Notes under the pieces: generated by a model
What the model was told of the DNA's origin: nothing
Database searches by the model: none
Seen by the model: the letters and a program-made list of their open reading frames with translations, nothing else
Made by a program: the position numbers and the translations under genes
Assembly (NCBI GenBank): GCA_947489585.1
Contig: CANLEE010000002.1
Coordinates: 62,001-126,000, forward strand
Direction of reading: 5' to 3'
Origin: an uncultured Psychroserpens sp.
GTDB taxonomy: Bacteria > Bacteroidota > Bacteroidia > Flavobacteriales > Flavobacteriaceae
Length of the DNA stretch: 64,000 nt
Shown: positions 25,101 through 34,276 of the stretch, piece after piece
Position numbering within the stretch: position 1 is the stretch's first letter
Layout: the number at the start of each line of letters is the position of its first letter

Positions 25101-25784
25101 TTAGCTGGTTTTGATGTAAAGGATGTGCATATGACCGATTTGATTTCTGGTCGTGAAACGCTTGAAGACATTCAGTTTTTAGGAGCCGTTGGAGGGTTTT
25201 CAAATTCTGATGTTTTAGGCTCTGCTAAAGGTTGGGCTGGAGCTATTAAATATAACGATAATGCGAACAAAGCCATTAAAAATTTCTTTGAAAGAAAAGA
25301 CACTTTATCGGTTGGTATCTGTAATGGTTGTCAGTTATGGATGGAATTAGACCTCATCAATCCAGATCATAAAACTCATGGTAAAATGGTACATAACGAC
25401 TCTCAAAAACATGAGAGTGCATTTACTTCTGTAGAAATCCAAGAGAACAATTCGGTAATGTTATCATCTCTAGCTGGAACGACTTTAGGTGTTTGGATTT
25501 CTCATGGTGAAGGCAAATTTGATTTACCAAATACAGAAGACAAATATGACATTGTAGCAAAATATAGCTATGAAGGCTATCCGCATAATCCAAATGGTTC
25601 AGACTTTAATACAGCAATGCTATGTGATACAACTGGAAGGCATTTGGTAACCATGCCTCATATAGAACGTTCAACATTTCAGTGGAATTGGGCTAATTAT
25701 CCAGCAAATAGAAAAGATGAAGTATCGCCTTGGTTAGAAGCTTTTGTGAATGCTAGGCAATGGATTGAAAGCAAACAAGTTTAG
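22104..25784 (+). CDS. purL: Phosphoribosylformylglycinamidine synthase (large single-chain type)
   Basis: 1226-residue FGAM synthase, the fourth step of de novo purine synthesis: FGAR + glutamine + ATP gives FGAM. The fused synthetase and glutaminase form matches the E. coli/eukaryote type. Visible motifs are 'QVNSEHCRHKIFNGTF', 'LKAETHNFPTTVEPFNGAATG', 'VGDPTLSAKEIIGNESQERMG' and 'VPTGKDSLSMKQ'. The C-terminal glutaminase domain has its nucleophile C1076 in 'VGICNGCQLW' and the late 'MPHIERSTFQWNW'. Full length. The stop overlaps the convergent LytTR gene's end by four bases. No other purine genes are adjacent. Confidence 0.97.
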   Translation: MIHFFGNQNSKVFAVQATKELSTETITKLTWLFGNQPKLEQASLDAFFVGPRVAMITPWSTNAVEITQNMGIKGIIRIEEFESCTEDFKGYDPMISEKFNGLHQDSFTIDIQPEDILNIVDISAYNQKEGLALNDEEIDYLENVSKKIGRPLTDSEVFGFSQVNSEHCRHKIFNGTFIIDGEAQPTSLFKMIKETSKQNPNDIVSAYKDNVAFVKGPKVEQFAPKRADVPDFYEKKEFESVISLKAETHNFPTTVEPFNGAATGSGGEIRDRLAGGKGSLPLAGTAVYMTSYSRLEDNRPWEQKFEAREWLYQTPMDILIKASNGASDFGNKFGQPLITGSVLTFEHEENSSSSTSKARKLGYDKVIMQAGGIGYGKAEQAIKDTPKDGDKIVILGGENYRIGMGGAAVSSADTGEFASGIELNAVQRSNPEMQKRAANAVRGMVESEENFIVSIHDHGAGGHLNCLSELVEDTGGKIDLDQLPVGDPTLSAKEIIGNESQERMGLVIADKHINTLQKIAERERSPMYTVGHVTGNNRFTFESKTNGDTPMDLALEDMFGSSPKTILTDQTVQRNYKNSRYKTKNLNIYLNQVLQLEAVACKDWLTNKVDRCVGGKVAKQQCVGALQIPLNNVGVMALDYNGKEGIATSIGHSPISGLIHPEAGSRHAITEALTNIIWAPLKDNLQSVSLSANWMWPCKNEGEDARLYKAVKAISDFSIDLGINVPTGKDSLSMKQKYPDGEVISPGTVIISAAANCNEISKVVEPVLQQNGEQIYYINISQDDFKLGGSSFHQTLNTIGNEAPDVKNPSFVKTTFNTIQNLIKADKISAGHDVASGGLITTLLEMCFADRHLGADLNLSALNEDDSIKVLFAENAGVVFQGDASVETTLSENNIEFFNIGTVNNTEKVTIKNNEDTFTFDVSEMRDTWYKTSLLLDRKQTANGLADARFENYKNQPLTYKFPSHFTGKLPKANSKRPKAAILREKGSNSEREMANAMYLAGFDVKDVHMTDLISGRETLEDIQFLGAVGGFSNSDVLGSAKGWAGAIKYNDNANKAIKNFFERKDTLSVGICNGCQLWMELDLINPDHKTHGKMVHNDSQKHESAFTSVEIQENNSVMLSSLAGTTLGVWISHGEGKFDLPNTEDKYDIVAKYSYEGYPHNPNGSDFNTAMLCDTTGRHLVTMPHIERSTFQWNWANYPANRKDEVSPWLEAFVNARQWIESKQV

Positions 25785-26515
25785 CGCAATAATTGCTCTA
25801 AAAACTCCTGCTTATTACGTCTTGACACGGGCAATTTTTTACCATTTTCTAAAACAACATAGCCTCCATCATTCTTATTAAATTTAGCAATGTAATCTAG
25901 ATTCACTAAATGAGATTGATGAATTCTATAAAACCCAAAATCGCTTAACATAGTGTCATACTCTTTTATGGTCTTAGATACCACAATCCGTTTTTCATTA
26001 GCGAGAAAAATAGATGTATAATTATCATCGGCTTCACAATGAACTATCTGATTTAATTTTACAAGTTCAATACCTTCCGAAGTTGGAAACGCAATCTTTT
26101 TCACACTACTTTGGTTTCCTAATAAAACTTCCAACTTGTTGTGAATCCCTTTTAATCCGATCTCTTTTTGATATTTTTCTATAGCTTCGATCAATTCTTT
26201 AGGGTTTATAGGTTTTAATATATAAGCAATGGCACTTATCTTAAATGCCTTAATAGCGTAAGCACTATACGCAGTAACAAATATGACACTAAACTGAATA
26301 TCATCAATTGATTCCAACAACTTGAAACCAGTACCATCAGTCATTTCGATATCTAAAAAAACCAACTCTGGTTTTTCCTTTTCAATCAGTTCGATACCGC
26401 TTGAAACACCATCTGCTTCTCCAAGAATTTCTACATTTTTACAGTATTTATATAAAAAATTGGAAAGTGTTTTCCTGCTCTTTTTTTCATTATCAATAAT
26501 GACGCTTTTAATCAT
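25781..26515 (-). CDS. LytTR-family response regulator
   Basis: About 244 residues. An N-terminal receiver has its phosphorylation site at D55 in 'LVFLDIEMTDGTG', the conserved T in 'IFVTAYSAYAI' and K in 'YILKPI'. The C-terminal LytTR DNA-binding domain has 'IVHCEADDNYTSIFL', 'FYRIHQSHLVNLDYI' and 'LPVSRRNKQEFLEQL'. I chose the ATG at 26515; the longer frame would start with TTG at 26539. The kinase gene upstream overlaps it by eight bases, so the two are translationally coupled and form a two-component pair. Targets are unknown; the co-transcribed surface protein is one candidate. Confidence 0.93.
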   Translation of the reverse strand: MIKSVIIDNEKKSRKTLSNFLYKYCKNVEILGEADGVSSGIELIEKEKPELVFLDIEMTDGTGFKLLESIDDIQFSVIFVTAYSAYAIKAFKISAIAYILKPINPKELIEAIEKYQKEIGLKGIHNKLEVLLGNQSSVKKIAFPTSEGIELVKLNQIVHCEADDNYTSIFLANEKRIVVSKTIKEYDTMLSDFGFYRIHQSHLVNLDYIAKFNKNDGGYVVLENGKKLPVSRRNKQEFLEQLLR

Positions 26516-28481
26516 AATTTTGGCAATAAGGGATTTCAATATGAATCTTAGTTCCTAATGATTTTTCATTATCATAAAGGTCTTCAATTTTAATATCATA
26601 AACACTATTTGTGAGTTCTGTATAATTGGCCAAACGTTCACGAATAAGTTTCATCGCAATAGACAAATGTTGTCTATTAGGCGAATCATCCTTTTTTCCA
26701 GCTTCTACTCTACCAATACCATTATCTTCAATACTACACTTTAATACTCCAAATTTCTCGTTTGCGTTCACTGTATTTGACCTTTCTATAGAAATAAGTA
26801 TCATACCTTTAGATTCTTTTGGTTCAATACCATGAAGAATTGCATTTTCTACAAAAGGTTGAAAAATCATAGGCGGAATCATAATGTATTCAAGACTAGA
26901 ATCTTCTTTTTTAATAGCATAATCAAAACTATTTTCAAATCGAAGTTGTTCAAGGCTTAAATAGGATTCTAAGGCATTTAAATCATCTGTTAATGGTATG
27001 AATTCTTCTTGAGAATGCTCTAAAATCTGGCGCATTAAATGAGAGAAACGTGAGAGGTATATTTCGGAATCTAAAGTGTTATTTTCAGACACATAACTTT
27101 GTATCGAATTCAAAGCATTAAAAATAAAATGTGGATTCATTTGAGAGCGCAATAAGCGTTGTTCTAATTCAAAACGTCTACTTTTTATTTTATGATGCTG
27201 GTTTAATTTCTTGTACTTATTAGTTCGCCAAACAAAATAAAGCAAAATTAAAAGTAAGCTCGAAAATATCAATAAGAAAATCTTTGTATAGCGTTGTTTT
27301 TCAATATCTAAAGCCTGTTGTTCTAACTTAAGGTTTTGAATTTCAATTTCTTTATTTTTTTGAGCGACATCAAATTCTGTGAGCAACTCCAAAGATTTTA
27401 GTTCTATTTTTCTTTCATATACTGAATCTTTTAATGTAACTAGTTCTTCATAAAATAAAATAGCTTCGTCTTTTTTATTTGATTTTTTAAGTGCTCCAAT
27501 AAGCTTTGATAAAACAATCAAATAGCTATTGTTAGCTCCTAATTTCTTATAGTTTTCTTGGGCAATTTTGAAATATTGAATCGCTTCTTTATCCCTATTT
27601 TGAATAGAAGCTATATCACCTAGTTTTGCATTTGCATGAGCGACACCTTCAATATCTTCAAATGAAATCGATAATGACTCTGTTTGTTTGTATTGAATTT
27701 CGGCCATTTTATAATCTTGCAAATGATTAAAATTAATGTTTCCGAGTTGTAAGGTAGCAACAGCTAATAATCGATTAAAGCCATATTCTTCTGAGAGTCG
27801 TTTTCCCTCTTCTAAATAGACAATGGCTTCGTCATAATTAGCTAACCTCTGATTACTAATTCCTATATTAATCGTTGATGATGTATAAGGGTGAAGCGCA
27901 TTCATGTTATTGAAGATGTTTCTAGCCTTATGATTATAACTAATAGCTTGATTATGATTACTTAAATCCATGTATATATTAGCAAACGTAGCCAAAGTCA
28001 TTGCTTGCAATCTAATATTGTTTTGTGCTTCAAAAACAACCAGTGCTTTGTTATAATAATCAATAGCGATATTATGCTCTTCCTTTATCAAATAGGCATT
28101 TCCTATATTTCCGTAAGCAGAAGCTATATATGCTGAATCTTGAAGTTTAAGTGCAATATCTAAGCTCATATTTTGATAATATAAGATAGAATCGGCCGCA
28201 GCTTTTTCGTTAAAACTCATGCCAATATAACTCAGTAATTTACATTCTTCTTTTTCATTTTTTAATACCCTTGACAATTCTAGAGCTGTTCTGTATAAAC
28301 TATCAGATTTTGAAGGTTGGCTATAGAAATAATAATCTCCTAAACTACCAAGAGCATTCAATCGCTCAGTATCATTACCTGAAATAGCTTTTATGGTTAA
28401 ACTATCTATATTTTGAGCTTCAAAAGATTGAAAGCATAATAACAGAATAATTACCAACACGCTTTTAAGAAATAGCTTCAT
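26508..28481 (-). CDS. TPR-containing LytS-type sensor histidine kinase
   Basis: 657 residues. A signal peptide (1-22) is followed by a periplasmic domain of about seven tetratricopeptide repeats (roughly 35-345; for example 'ASAYGNIGNAYLIKEEHNIAIDYYNKAL'), a coiled-coil stretch, and one membrane helix (about 396-417). The cytosolic LytS-type kinase has the phosphorylation motif 'RSQMNPHFIFNALNSIQSYV' and an ATPase domain with 'IMIPPMIFQPFVENAILHGIE' and 'EDNGIGR'. The input is probably a protein or peptide seen by the TPR domain outside the cytoplasm (inference). Confidence 0.92.
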   Translation of the reverse strand: MKLFLKSVLVIILLLCFQSFEAQNIDSLTIKAISGNDTERLNALGSLGDYYFYSQPSKSDSLYRTALELSRVLKNEKEECKLLSYIGMSFNEKAAADSILYYQNMSLDIALKLQDSAYIASAYGNIGNAYLIKEEHNIAIDYYNKALVVFEAQNNIRLQAMTLATFANIYMDLSNHNQAISYNHKARNIFNNMNALHPYTSSTINIGISNQRLANYDEAIVYLEEGKRLSEEYGFNRLLAVATLQLGNINFNHLQDYKMAEIQYKQTESLSISFEDIEGVAHANAKLGDIASIQNRDKEAIQYFKIAQENYKKLGANNSYLIVLSKLIGALKKSNKKDEAILFYEELVTLKDSVYERKIELKSLELLTEFDVAQKNKEIEIQNLKLEQQALDIEKQRYTKIFLLIFSSLLLILLYFVWRTNKYKKLNQHHKIKSRRFELEQRLLRSQMNPHFIFNALNSIQSYVSENNTLDSEIYLSRFSHLMRQILEHSQEEFIPLTDDLNALESYLSLEQLRFENSFDYAIKKEDSSLEYIMIPPMIFQPFVENAILHGIEPKESKGMILISIERSNTVNANEKFGVLKCSIEDNGIGRVEAGKKDDSPNRQHLSIAMKLIRERLANYTELTNSVYDIKIEDLYDNEKSLGTKIHIEIPYCQNYD

Positions 28482-28500
28482 AACATTAAAAATAAGGAAA

Positions 28501-31500
28501 TTAATCTTGGGCTTCTAGTTTTTCGATACGCTCAAGGAGCATATTTAATAAAGCTTGTGTCTCTTCTTGAGATCTTTTTAGTGCTTCAATTTGTTGTTCT
28601 TGAGTATCAATAATATCTTGCTGTTCTTGAATGGACTTTATTGCTAAGACACCAAATCCAGAATAATTTAATCCTAAATAACCATCATCTCCCTGACTAA
28701 CCAATTCAGGGAATAAAGGTTGTATATCTTGCGCCATAAATCCTATAGTTTTTTTAGCAGACAATTCTTGATCTTTATACAAATAGCGATAGAGTTTTAA
28801 ATTGCTGATTTTCCCAAGAATAGATTCAACATCTGTAATACTTTTCTTTAAACGTCGATCAGATACAGGAACATACATACCACTTCCTGATGCTATATGC
28901 CCTCTTTTTGTACCACTTTCTGCAAAAGATAAGTCGTCTCCAGAATGATATATTTTCCAATTAGCCGTAGTAGAACTATTCTCTAAAGCGATACCTCCAG
29001 CACTACTTGCTGTAATACCAGATTGTTTTATATGAACATCAAAACTTGGTGATGTTTTCATTATTCCAATACGATTATTTCCAGCATCAACTCTAAACAT
29101 ACTTGTTTGATCATCACTTTCTATCCTAAAATCTCTATCAAGCCCTTGCTCATTAAAAACAAACCATGTATTGGCATCTAAATCGACCGAAGTGATTCCA
29201 TTTTCAAAGATTCTAAAACGACCATCATCACCATCATCGGTTAAAGCTGCAATAGCAGTTCCTGATGTATTTATATCATACCAGTTGGTATCACCACCAA
29301 TATAAATATTTCCAGAATCTTGAACTTCAAAATGATTTGAGCCATTGTCTTGCACTATAAAATCACCACTCGAGTTCAAATTAAAAGTAAGATTATTTGT
29401 GCCTTGAGTAATGGTTGTAGCTTGCGTTAAGGCTCCTCCAAAAACAATATCATTTGCATTTGCAGTTAAACCATTTACTGCTACAACATCAAGCGCCAAT
29501 GCTCCAGTTGTTCCTCCTCCTGTGAGACCATCTCCAGCTGTTACAGTAGTAATATCTCCAATTGCCAGATTAACTGAGTTTCCATCTTCGATATCTAATT
29601 GTCCTGTAGTTGCATTATATGAAAGAGTTTGATCGTCTGTACCAATTCCATCTTGCAACGAAGATAAATCAACAATTTCTGAAGTTCCATTCTCAATGCC
29701 TATGGTTAAATTAGTTCCAGATAAACCAGAACCTGAAATATTTTGATTGTCTGTACCCACAGTTGAGTTGTCTACCCAATTTACATTACCAGTAGCATCT
29801 GTTTGCATGATTTGGTTATTGGTTCCTCGAGAAGATGGTAATATGTAATAATTAGGTGTTACTGAAGTATTGGCTTGAGTTCCTATAGCTACATTTCCAG
29901 CGAAAAAGCCTGCAAAAGCAATTCCTGTATTTCTGCGTACGTCTGAGTAAACCCCATATAAATCACCTTGAGCAATAGCACTATTTCTTGTATAGGATCC
30001 GTATTTAGTTCCAGTACCTGTTGCATTAATAAAATTATTAGTTCCTATATAGCTTCCAGACCCATTACCTATCATATTATTTAAAACTCCTTGAACCTGA
30101 ACACTATTAGATAACATTTCGTTTCGAACTCCAAATTTTAATCCATTACCTATCGTCATATCATTGTAAACTCCATGATGAAGCCCATTACCTGTACTTG
30201 AGTTTATAATATATATTCCTGAATTAGAACTATCATTTTGGTTGACCCTAACATTTACACCTCGATCTGCTGTAAACTCTTCAATATCTAAAGCATAATC
30301 TGCTGTAGTTTTACCAATGGCAACATTACCTAGTGTATACATATCATCATTGATGCTATTTGGAGAATTCGTTGTTCCTTCCTCATAGAAATCATGGTCG
30401 TCTGAAGCTAAGGTTGAAGGATCAACCCAACTCACATTTCCAGTGGCATCCGTTTGCATGACCTGATTTATTGATCCTCGAGAGGATGGTAAAATATATG
30501 TATTTCCACTATTCGTTCCTACTGCTACGTTTCCCAAAAAATAACCTGCAAAAGTAGTTCCTGAATTTCGAAGCGCTATGGAATAAACTCCGTAATGATT
30601 TCCTCCAGCTGTAGTATCTATATAATTATAACTACCATATTTATTTCCTATACCAACTCCATATAACCGATTCCGAGATCCATAATGAAATCCGGTTCCA
30701 TCAACACTTAAATAACTATCGGAACCATAGTGATTTCCATTCCCAAACCCTGTCATTACTACGTATGACCCAGTAAGGTTTCCATCACCAAGAATAGGTA
30801 TTTCAGTAAACACTCCATATTTAGCTCCATCATTAATACCATTTAGTCTACTATGAAACCCAACTTGCAAACTGTTACCTGACCCACCAATTAGATTACT
30901 TACTCCAAATTTACTTCCGGAACTATTGTTAGAAACATGATTAAACAATCCTGTAGAATTACCATTAATACTATTAATAACATCTGTCCTAATTCCAACT
31001 TTATGATTAGTCCCATTACCATCTAAACGATAAATAGTGCCAAAAGCACTGTTAGAATTCAAACTAGAATTTGTAATCCGTTGAGCACTTACTTCACTTG
31101 CGCTTGACGTACTATTAATTGATAAATTTATTGCTATATCTGCAACAGTTTCTTCAATATCCAAAGCATAATCTGCAGTAGTTTTCCCAATAGCAACATT
31201 TCCTTGAGTGTAAATATCATCGTTAATGCTATTAGGTGAAGTTGTTGTTCCTTCTTCGTAAAAATCATGATCACTTATAGAGGATGATGTTTTTAATTGT
31301 TCCCAAATCGTGCCATTAAAATAATAGTATCCTGCTCCATTTCCACCAATTACCGAAACATTCGTGTTATAAATTAATAATCCGGTTGCAGCTGTATTAA
31401 CACCATCAAGCATTGTAGTAAGAACATTATCTAAACTTACTCTAGGAATTAAAAGTCCTTTATCTGTTGCTACAACATCTAAAATAGATGAGTCATCTGG

Positions 31501-31587
31501 TGACGTCGTTCCTATACCGACTTGCGAAAAGGTATTTGTAATAGAAATAAATAAAACAATAATGAGAAGGAATTCTAAACGTTTCAT
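28501..31587 (-). CDS. Large secreted tail-fibre-like surface protein with S74 chaperone domain
   Basis: 1028 residues with a signal peptide (1-21). Two long modules follow, each starting 'DHDFYEEGTT-SPNSINDD' (residues 106-395 and 397-612) and ending 'YILPSSRG--NQ-MQTDATGNV-WVD'. Inside are many short G-N-x-YG-x-x-N repeats. Residues 909-988 form an S74/intramolecular chaperone domain ('SDRRLKKSITDVESILGKI', 'TIGFMAQDIQPLFPELV'), and the last 40 residues are a coiled coil. Such domains fold trimeric phage fibres and bacterial adhesins. There is no T9SS domain and no phage gene nearby, so it is a host surface fibre. It is 19 bases upstream of the kinase gene, in the same operon. Confidence 0.85.
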   Translation of the reverse strand: MKRLEFLLIIVLFISITNTFSQVGIGTTSPDDSSILDVVATDKGLLIPRVSLDNVLTTMLDGVNTAATGLLIYNTNVSVIGGNGAGYYYFNGTIWEQLKTSSSISDHDFYEEGTTTSPNSINDDIYTQGNVAIGKTTADYALDIEETVADIAINLSINSTSSASEVSAQRITNSSLNSNSAFGTIYRLDGNGTNHKVGIRTDVINSINGNSTGLFNHVSNNSSGSKFGVSNLIGGSGNSLQVGFHSRLNGINDGAKYGVFTEIPILGDGNLTGSYVVMTGFGNGNHYGSDSYLSVDGTGFHYGSRNRLYGVGIGNKYGSYNYIDTTAGGNHYGVYSIALRNSGTTFAGYFLGNVAVGTNSGNTYILPSSRGSINQVMQTDATGNVSWVDPSTLASDDHDFYEEGTTNSPNSINDDMYTLGNVAIGKTTADYALDIEEFTADRGVNVRVNQNDSSNSGIYIINSSTGNGLHHGVYNDMTIGNGLKFGVRNEMLSNSVQVQGVLNNMIGNGSGSYIGTNNFINATGTGTKYGSYTRNSAIAQGDLYGVYSDVRRNTGIAFAGFFAGNVAIGTQANTSVTPNYYILPSSRGTNNQIMQTDATGNVNWVDNSTVGTDNQNISGSGLSGTNLTIGIENGTSEIVDLSSLQDGIGTDDQTLSYNATTGQLDIEDGNSVNLAIGDITTVTAGDGLTGGGTTGALALDVVAVNGLTANANDIVFGGALTQATTITQGTNNLTFNLNSSGDFIVQDNGSNHFEVQDSGNIYIGGDTNWYDINTSGTAIAALTDDGDDGRFRIFENGITSVDLDANTWFVFNEQGLDRDFRIESDDQTSMFRVDAGNNRIGIMKTSPSFDVHIKQSGITASSAGGIALENSSTTANWKIYHSGDDLSFAESGTKRGHIASGSGMYVPVSDRRLKKSITDVESILGKISNLKLYRYLYKDQELSAKKTIGFMAQDIQPLFPELVSQGDDGYLGLNYSGFGVLAIKSIQEQQDIIDTQEQQIEALKRSQEETQALLNMLLERIEKLEAQD
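29752..31272 (-). repeat. Two tandem modules inside the tail-fibre-like gene
   Basis: Residues 106-395 and 397-612 share start and end blocks with only small changes (DHDFYEEGTT; NVAIGKTTADYALDIEE; FAG-F-GNVA-GT; YILPSSRG; MQTDATGNV). The second module is about 75 residues shorter. An in-gene duplication seen at protein level. Confidence 0.7.
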
Positions 31588-31812
31588 AACTTTAATGGTT
31601 TAATTAGAATAAAATTACGTCTCAAGGCTGGGCCATAAAATAACCTTTTAGTATTAGGTTGATTTCATCAAGAATTTGGTTGCAAATCAAGTTTTATAAT
31701 AACTAATCCTTAGAATATCCCCTTTTATAGTTATTGGCTTTAGGGTAAAACCCTTTTTACATGTTTAATATAAGTGACTATCTTTATCAAATAGAATCTT
31801 ATTGTGAATACT

Positions 31813-34197
31813 ATGAAAAACATATTTACCCTCTGTCTATTATGTATTAGTATGACACTGTTTGCTCAGCGTTCATCTGAGACTTATCAACATGCCAAAA
31901 TCTATTACAATTCTTATGAAGATATCTTAAACTTAGGACGTTTAGGCATTCCTGTTGATCATGGAATTCACAAACGAAATTATTTTATCATCTCTGATTT
32001 TTCGGTTTCTGAATTGAGCAGGGCACGTGAAGCAGGTTATACTGTAGAGGTTTTAATTGAAGACGCTGTGGCACATTTCCTTAGACTAAATAAAGCAGCC
32101 ACACCAGAGAGAAGAAATGCAACCTGCAATGATAACGCAATTGTTTACGAAGTGCCCGATAATTTTGATTTGGGTTCTATGGGTGGCTATTTAACGTATC
32201 AGGAAATTCTAGATGAACTTGATGCTATGAGAGCTCAATATCCTAATTTAATATCTGCTCCTAGCAATATAAGTAATTTCTTAACTGAAGGTCAACCTGA
32301 TAACTCCGTCACACCTTCCATAGGTAATAATCCTATTAAATGGGTTAAAATCACTGATAATCCCGATAGTGATAGTTCAGTTGAAAATGAACCACAAGTA
32401 CTTTATGATGCAATTCATCATGCTAGAGAACCTGTTTCAGTAATGCAGCTTATATTTTACATGTGGTACCTTTTAGAAAATTATGATACCGATGTTGAAG
32501 TTCAAAATATAGTTAATAACACTGAACTCTTTTTTGTGCCAGTTGTAAATCCTGATGGCTATTTATACAATCAAGTAACTAATCCAAATGGAGGCGGATT
32601 ATGGAGAAAGAATAGAAAAAATGGCTCTGGAGTAGACAATAACCGTAATTATAATTTTTATATAAATGGTGATCCTAATAATGGTGTTTGGGGAGGACCT
32701 GGTAGTTCCTCAAATCAAAACTCTGATATATATCACGGACCTTCACCATTTTCAGAAATTGAAAACCAAGCAATGAAGTGGCTTGTAGAAAACAACAACT
32801 TTAAAATCGCTCTTAACAATCACACCTTTGGAGAATTACTTTATTTTCCTCATGCCTATGCTGATGTTCCTACTCCAGATGAAGCTCTTTTTATTGATTT
32901 AACCTCTGAACTTGTATCTCAAAATGGTTATAATAATTTGAGAGATAATCCTTTTTCTGGCGATAGTGATGATTTTATGTATGGTTCAGTTGGAACTCAC
33001 GATAAAATACTAGCGATGACTCCAGAAATTGGCCCTTCATTCTGGCCACCTTCAAATCAAATTGTTGGTTTATGTCAAGAGATGATGTATTTAAATCTTA
33101 CTGTAGCGCATATGGTGAATAATTATGCAACAATTGAAGACACTACACCTTCATTTATTGAAAACTTAGCATCTAATGTGAATTATACGATTAAACGATT
33201 AGGCATAGTTGATCCAGCAAATTTTACGGTAAGCATCAATCCTGTTTCTAGTAACATAACTTCTGTAGGTAGCGGAAATAATCATAACGGATTATCCTAC
33301 GGACAAGACATAAATGATGCTATTGCAATAAACTTAAGCCCAAGTATTAATACTGGTGATATCATTACCTATGAATTAATAATAAATAATGGAGCGTTTA
33401 ATCGCACCATCACAGTGAATAAATTATTTGGTCTATCAACTATTTTACTTGATGAACCTGCTAACGATACGACAACCAATTGGACAACTAATGATTGGCA
33501 AAGCACCACCGAAAGTTTTGTATCTGCAAGCAATTCAATTACAGATTCTCCAAATGCCAATTATTCTAATAATGAAAATAGTAATATCACGCTTTCAAAT
33601 GCAATTGATCTTTCTGGAGCATTGAGTGCAAACCTTTCATTTTATGCAAAATGGGACATTGAGAATAATTTTGATTATGTACAAGTAGAAATTTCAGCAA
33701 ATAACGGAAGTACTTGGGTGCCTCAATGTGGCAATTTCACTAATACTGGAGTACCCAATCAAAATGGAGCAAATAATGAACCGCTTTATGATGGCACTCA
33801 AAATGATTGGGTTTTAGAAACTATCGATTTGAGTGACTATCTAAATCAAACCATTTTGATACGTTTTAGATTGGTATCTGATGGTTTTGTAACCGAAGAT
33901 GGATTCTTCTTTGATGATTTGCAAGTTAATGTACTTCAGGATAATTTAAGTGTAGAAAACTTGAATCGAGATGATTTTGATATATATCCCAACCCAGTTG
34001 AAAATAATTTACATATAGAAACTCAAATTGATAATTACAGTATCTCAGTGCATACTATTCTAGGACAAGTGTTATTCTCTTCTAAGAATAATTCTGGAAA
34101 TCGTTCCTTAGACTATTCTAGCTATGCAAAAGGCATATATCTTATGACAATTGATTCTAGCGAAGGTAGTAAGACATTCAAAATATTAAAACAATAA
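31813..34197 (+). CDS. Secreted M14 zinc carboxypeptidase with T9SS sorting domain
   Basis: 794 residues from ATG 31813; a GTG nine bases earlier is in frame, but the signal peptide begins at MKNIFTLC. The M14 domain shows the zinc motif HHARE (H203 and E206 from this start), 'FFVPVVNPDGYLYN', the third ligand region 'NNHTFGELLYFPH' and the catalytic glutamate in 'MTPEIGPSFWP'. A beta-sandwich region follows ('NLSFYAKWDIENNFDYVQVEIS'), then a T9SS type A C-terminal domain ('FDIYPNPVENNLHIE...KGIYLMTIDSSEG-KTFKILKQ'). It should cleave C-terminal residues from peptides outside the cell. Monocistronic with a terminator shared with the convergent unit. Confidence 0.93.
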   Translation: MKNIFTLCLLCISMTLFAQRSSETYQHAKIYYNSYEDILNLGRLGIPVDHGIHKRNYFIISDFSVSELSRAREAGYTVEVLIEDAVAHFLRLNKAATPERRNATCNDNAIVYEVPDNFDLGSMGGYLTYQEILDELDAMRAQYPNLISAPSNISNFLTEGQPDNSVTPSIGNNPIKWVKITDNPDSDSSVENEPQVLYDAIHHAREPVSVMQLIFYMWYLLENYDTDVEVQNIVNNTELFFVPVVNPDGYLYNQVTNPNGGGLWRKNRKNGSGVDNNRNYNFYINGDPNNGVWGGPGSSSNQNSDIYHGPSPFSEIENQAMKWLVENNNFKIALNNHTFGELLYFPHAYADVPTPDEALFIDLTSELVSQNGYNNLRDNPFSGDSDDFMYGSVGTHDKILAMTPEIGPSFWPPSNQIVGLCQEMMYLNLTVAHMVNNYATIEDTTPSFIENLASNVNYTIKRLGIVDPANFTVSINPVSSNITSVGSGNNHNGLSYGQDINDAIAINLSPSINTGDIITYELIINNGAFNRTITVNKLFGLSTILLDEPANDTTTNWTTNDWQSTTESFVSASNSITDSPNANYSNNENSNITLSNAIDLSGALSANLSFYAKWDIENNFDYVQVEISANNGSTWVPQCGNFTNTGVPNQNGANNEPLYDGTQNDWVLETIDLSDYLNQTILIRFRLVSDGFVTEDGFFFDDLQVNVLQDNLSVENLNRDDFDIYPNPVENNLHIETQIDNYSISVHTILGQVLFSSKNNSGNRSLDYSSYAKGIYLMTIDSSEGSKTFKILKQ

Positions 34198-34228
34198 TTT
34201 AGCGTTTAAAGTTTAAATATTTATAAAT

Positions 34229-34260
34229 AAAGAAGCGTCTTCAAAAAATGACGCTTCTTT
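34229..34260. terminator. Bidirectional terminator
   Basis: Eleven-base-pair perfect stem AAAGAAGCGTC/GACGCTTCTTT with a 10-base loop between the convergent carboxypeptidase and DUF2807 genes. Confidence 0.85.
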
Positions 34261-34276
34261 TAGACATTAGGACTTG

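Noticed and set aside
29752..31272. Repeated DNA in the fibre gene as a possible CRISPR-like array
   Set aside because: The repeats are in frame, vary in length and encode YG-N protein repeats. There are no regular spacers and no cas genes anywhere in the window.
28501..31587. Tail-fibre annotation as a sign of a prophage
   Set aside because: No capsid, terminase, integrase, lysis or portal gene is near. The protein has a signal peptide and is in an operon with a two-component system, so it is a host surface protein.
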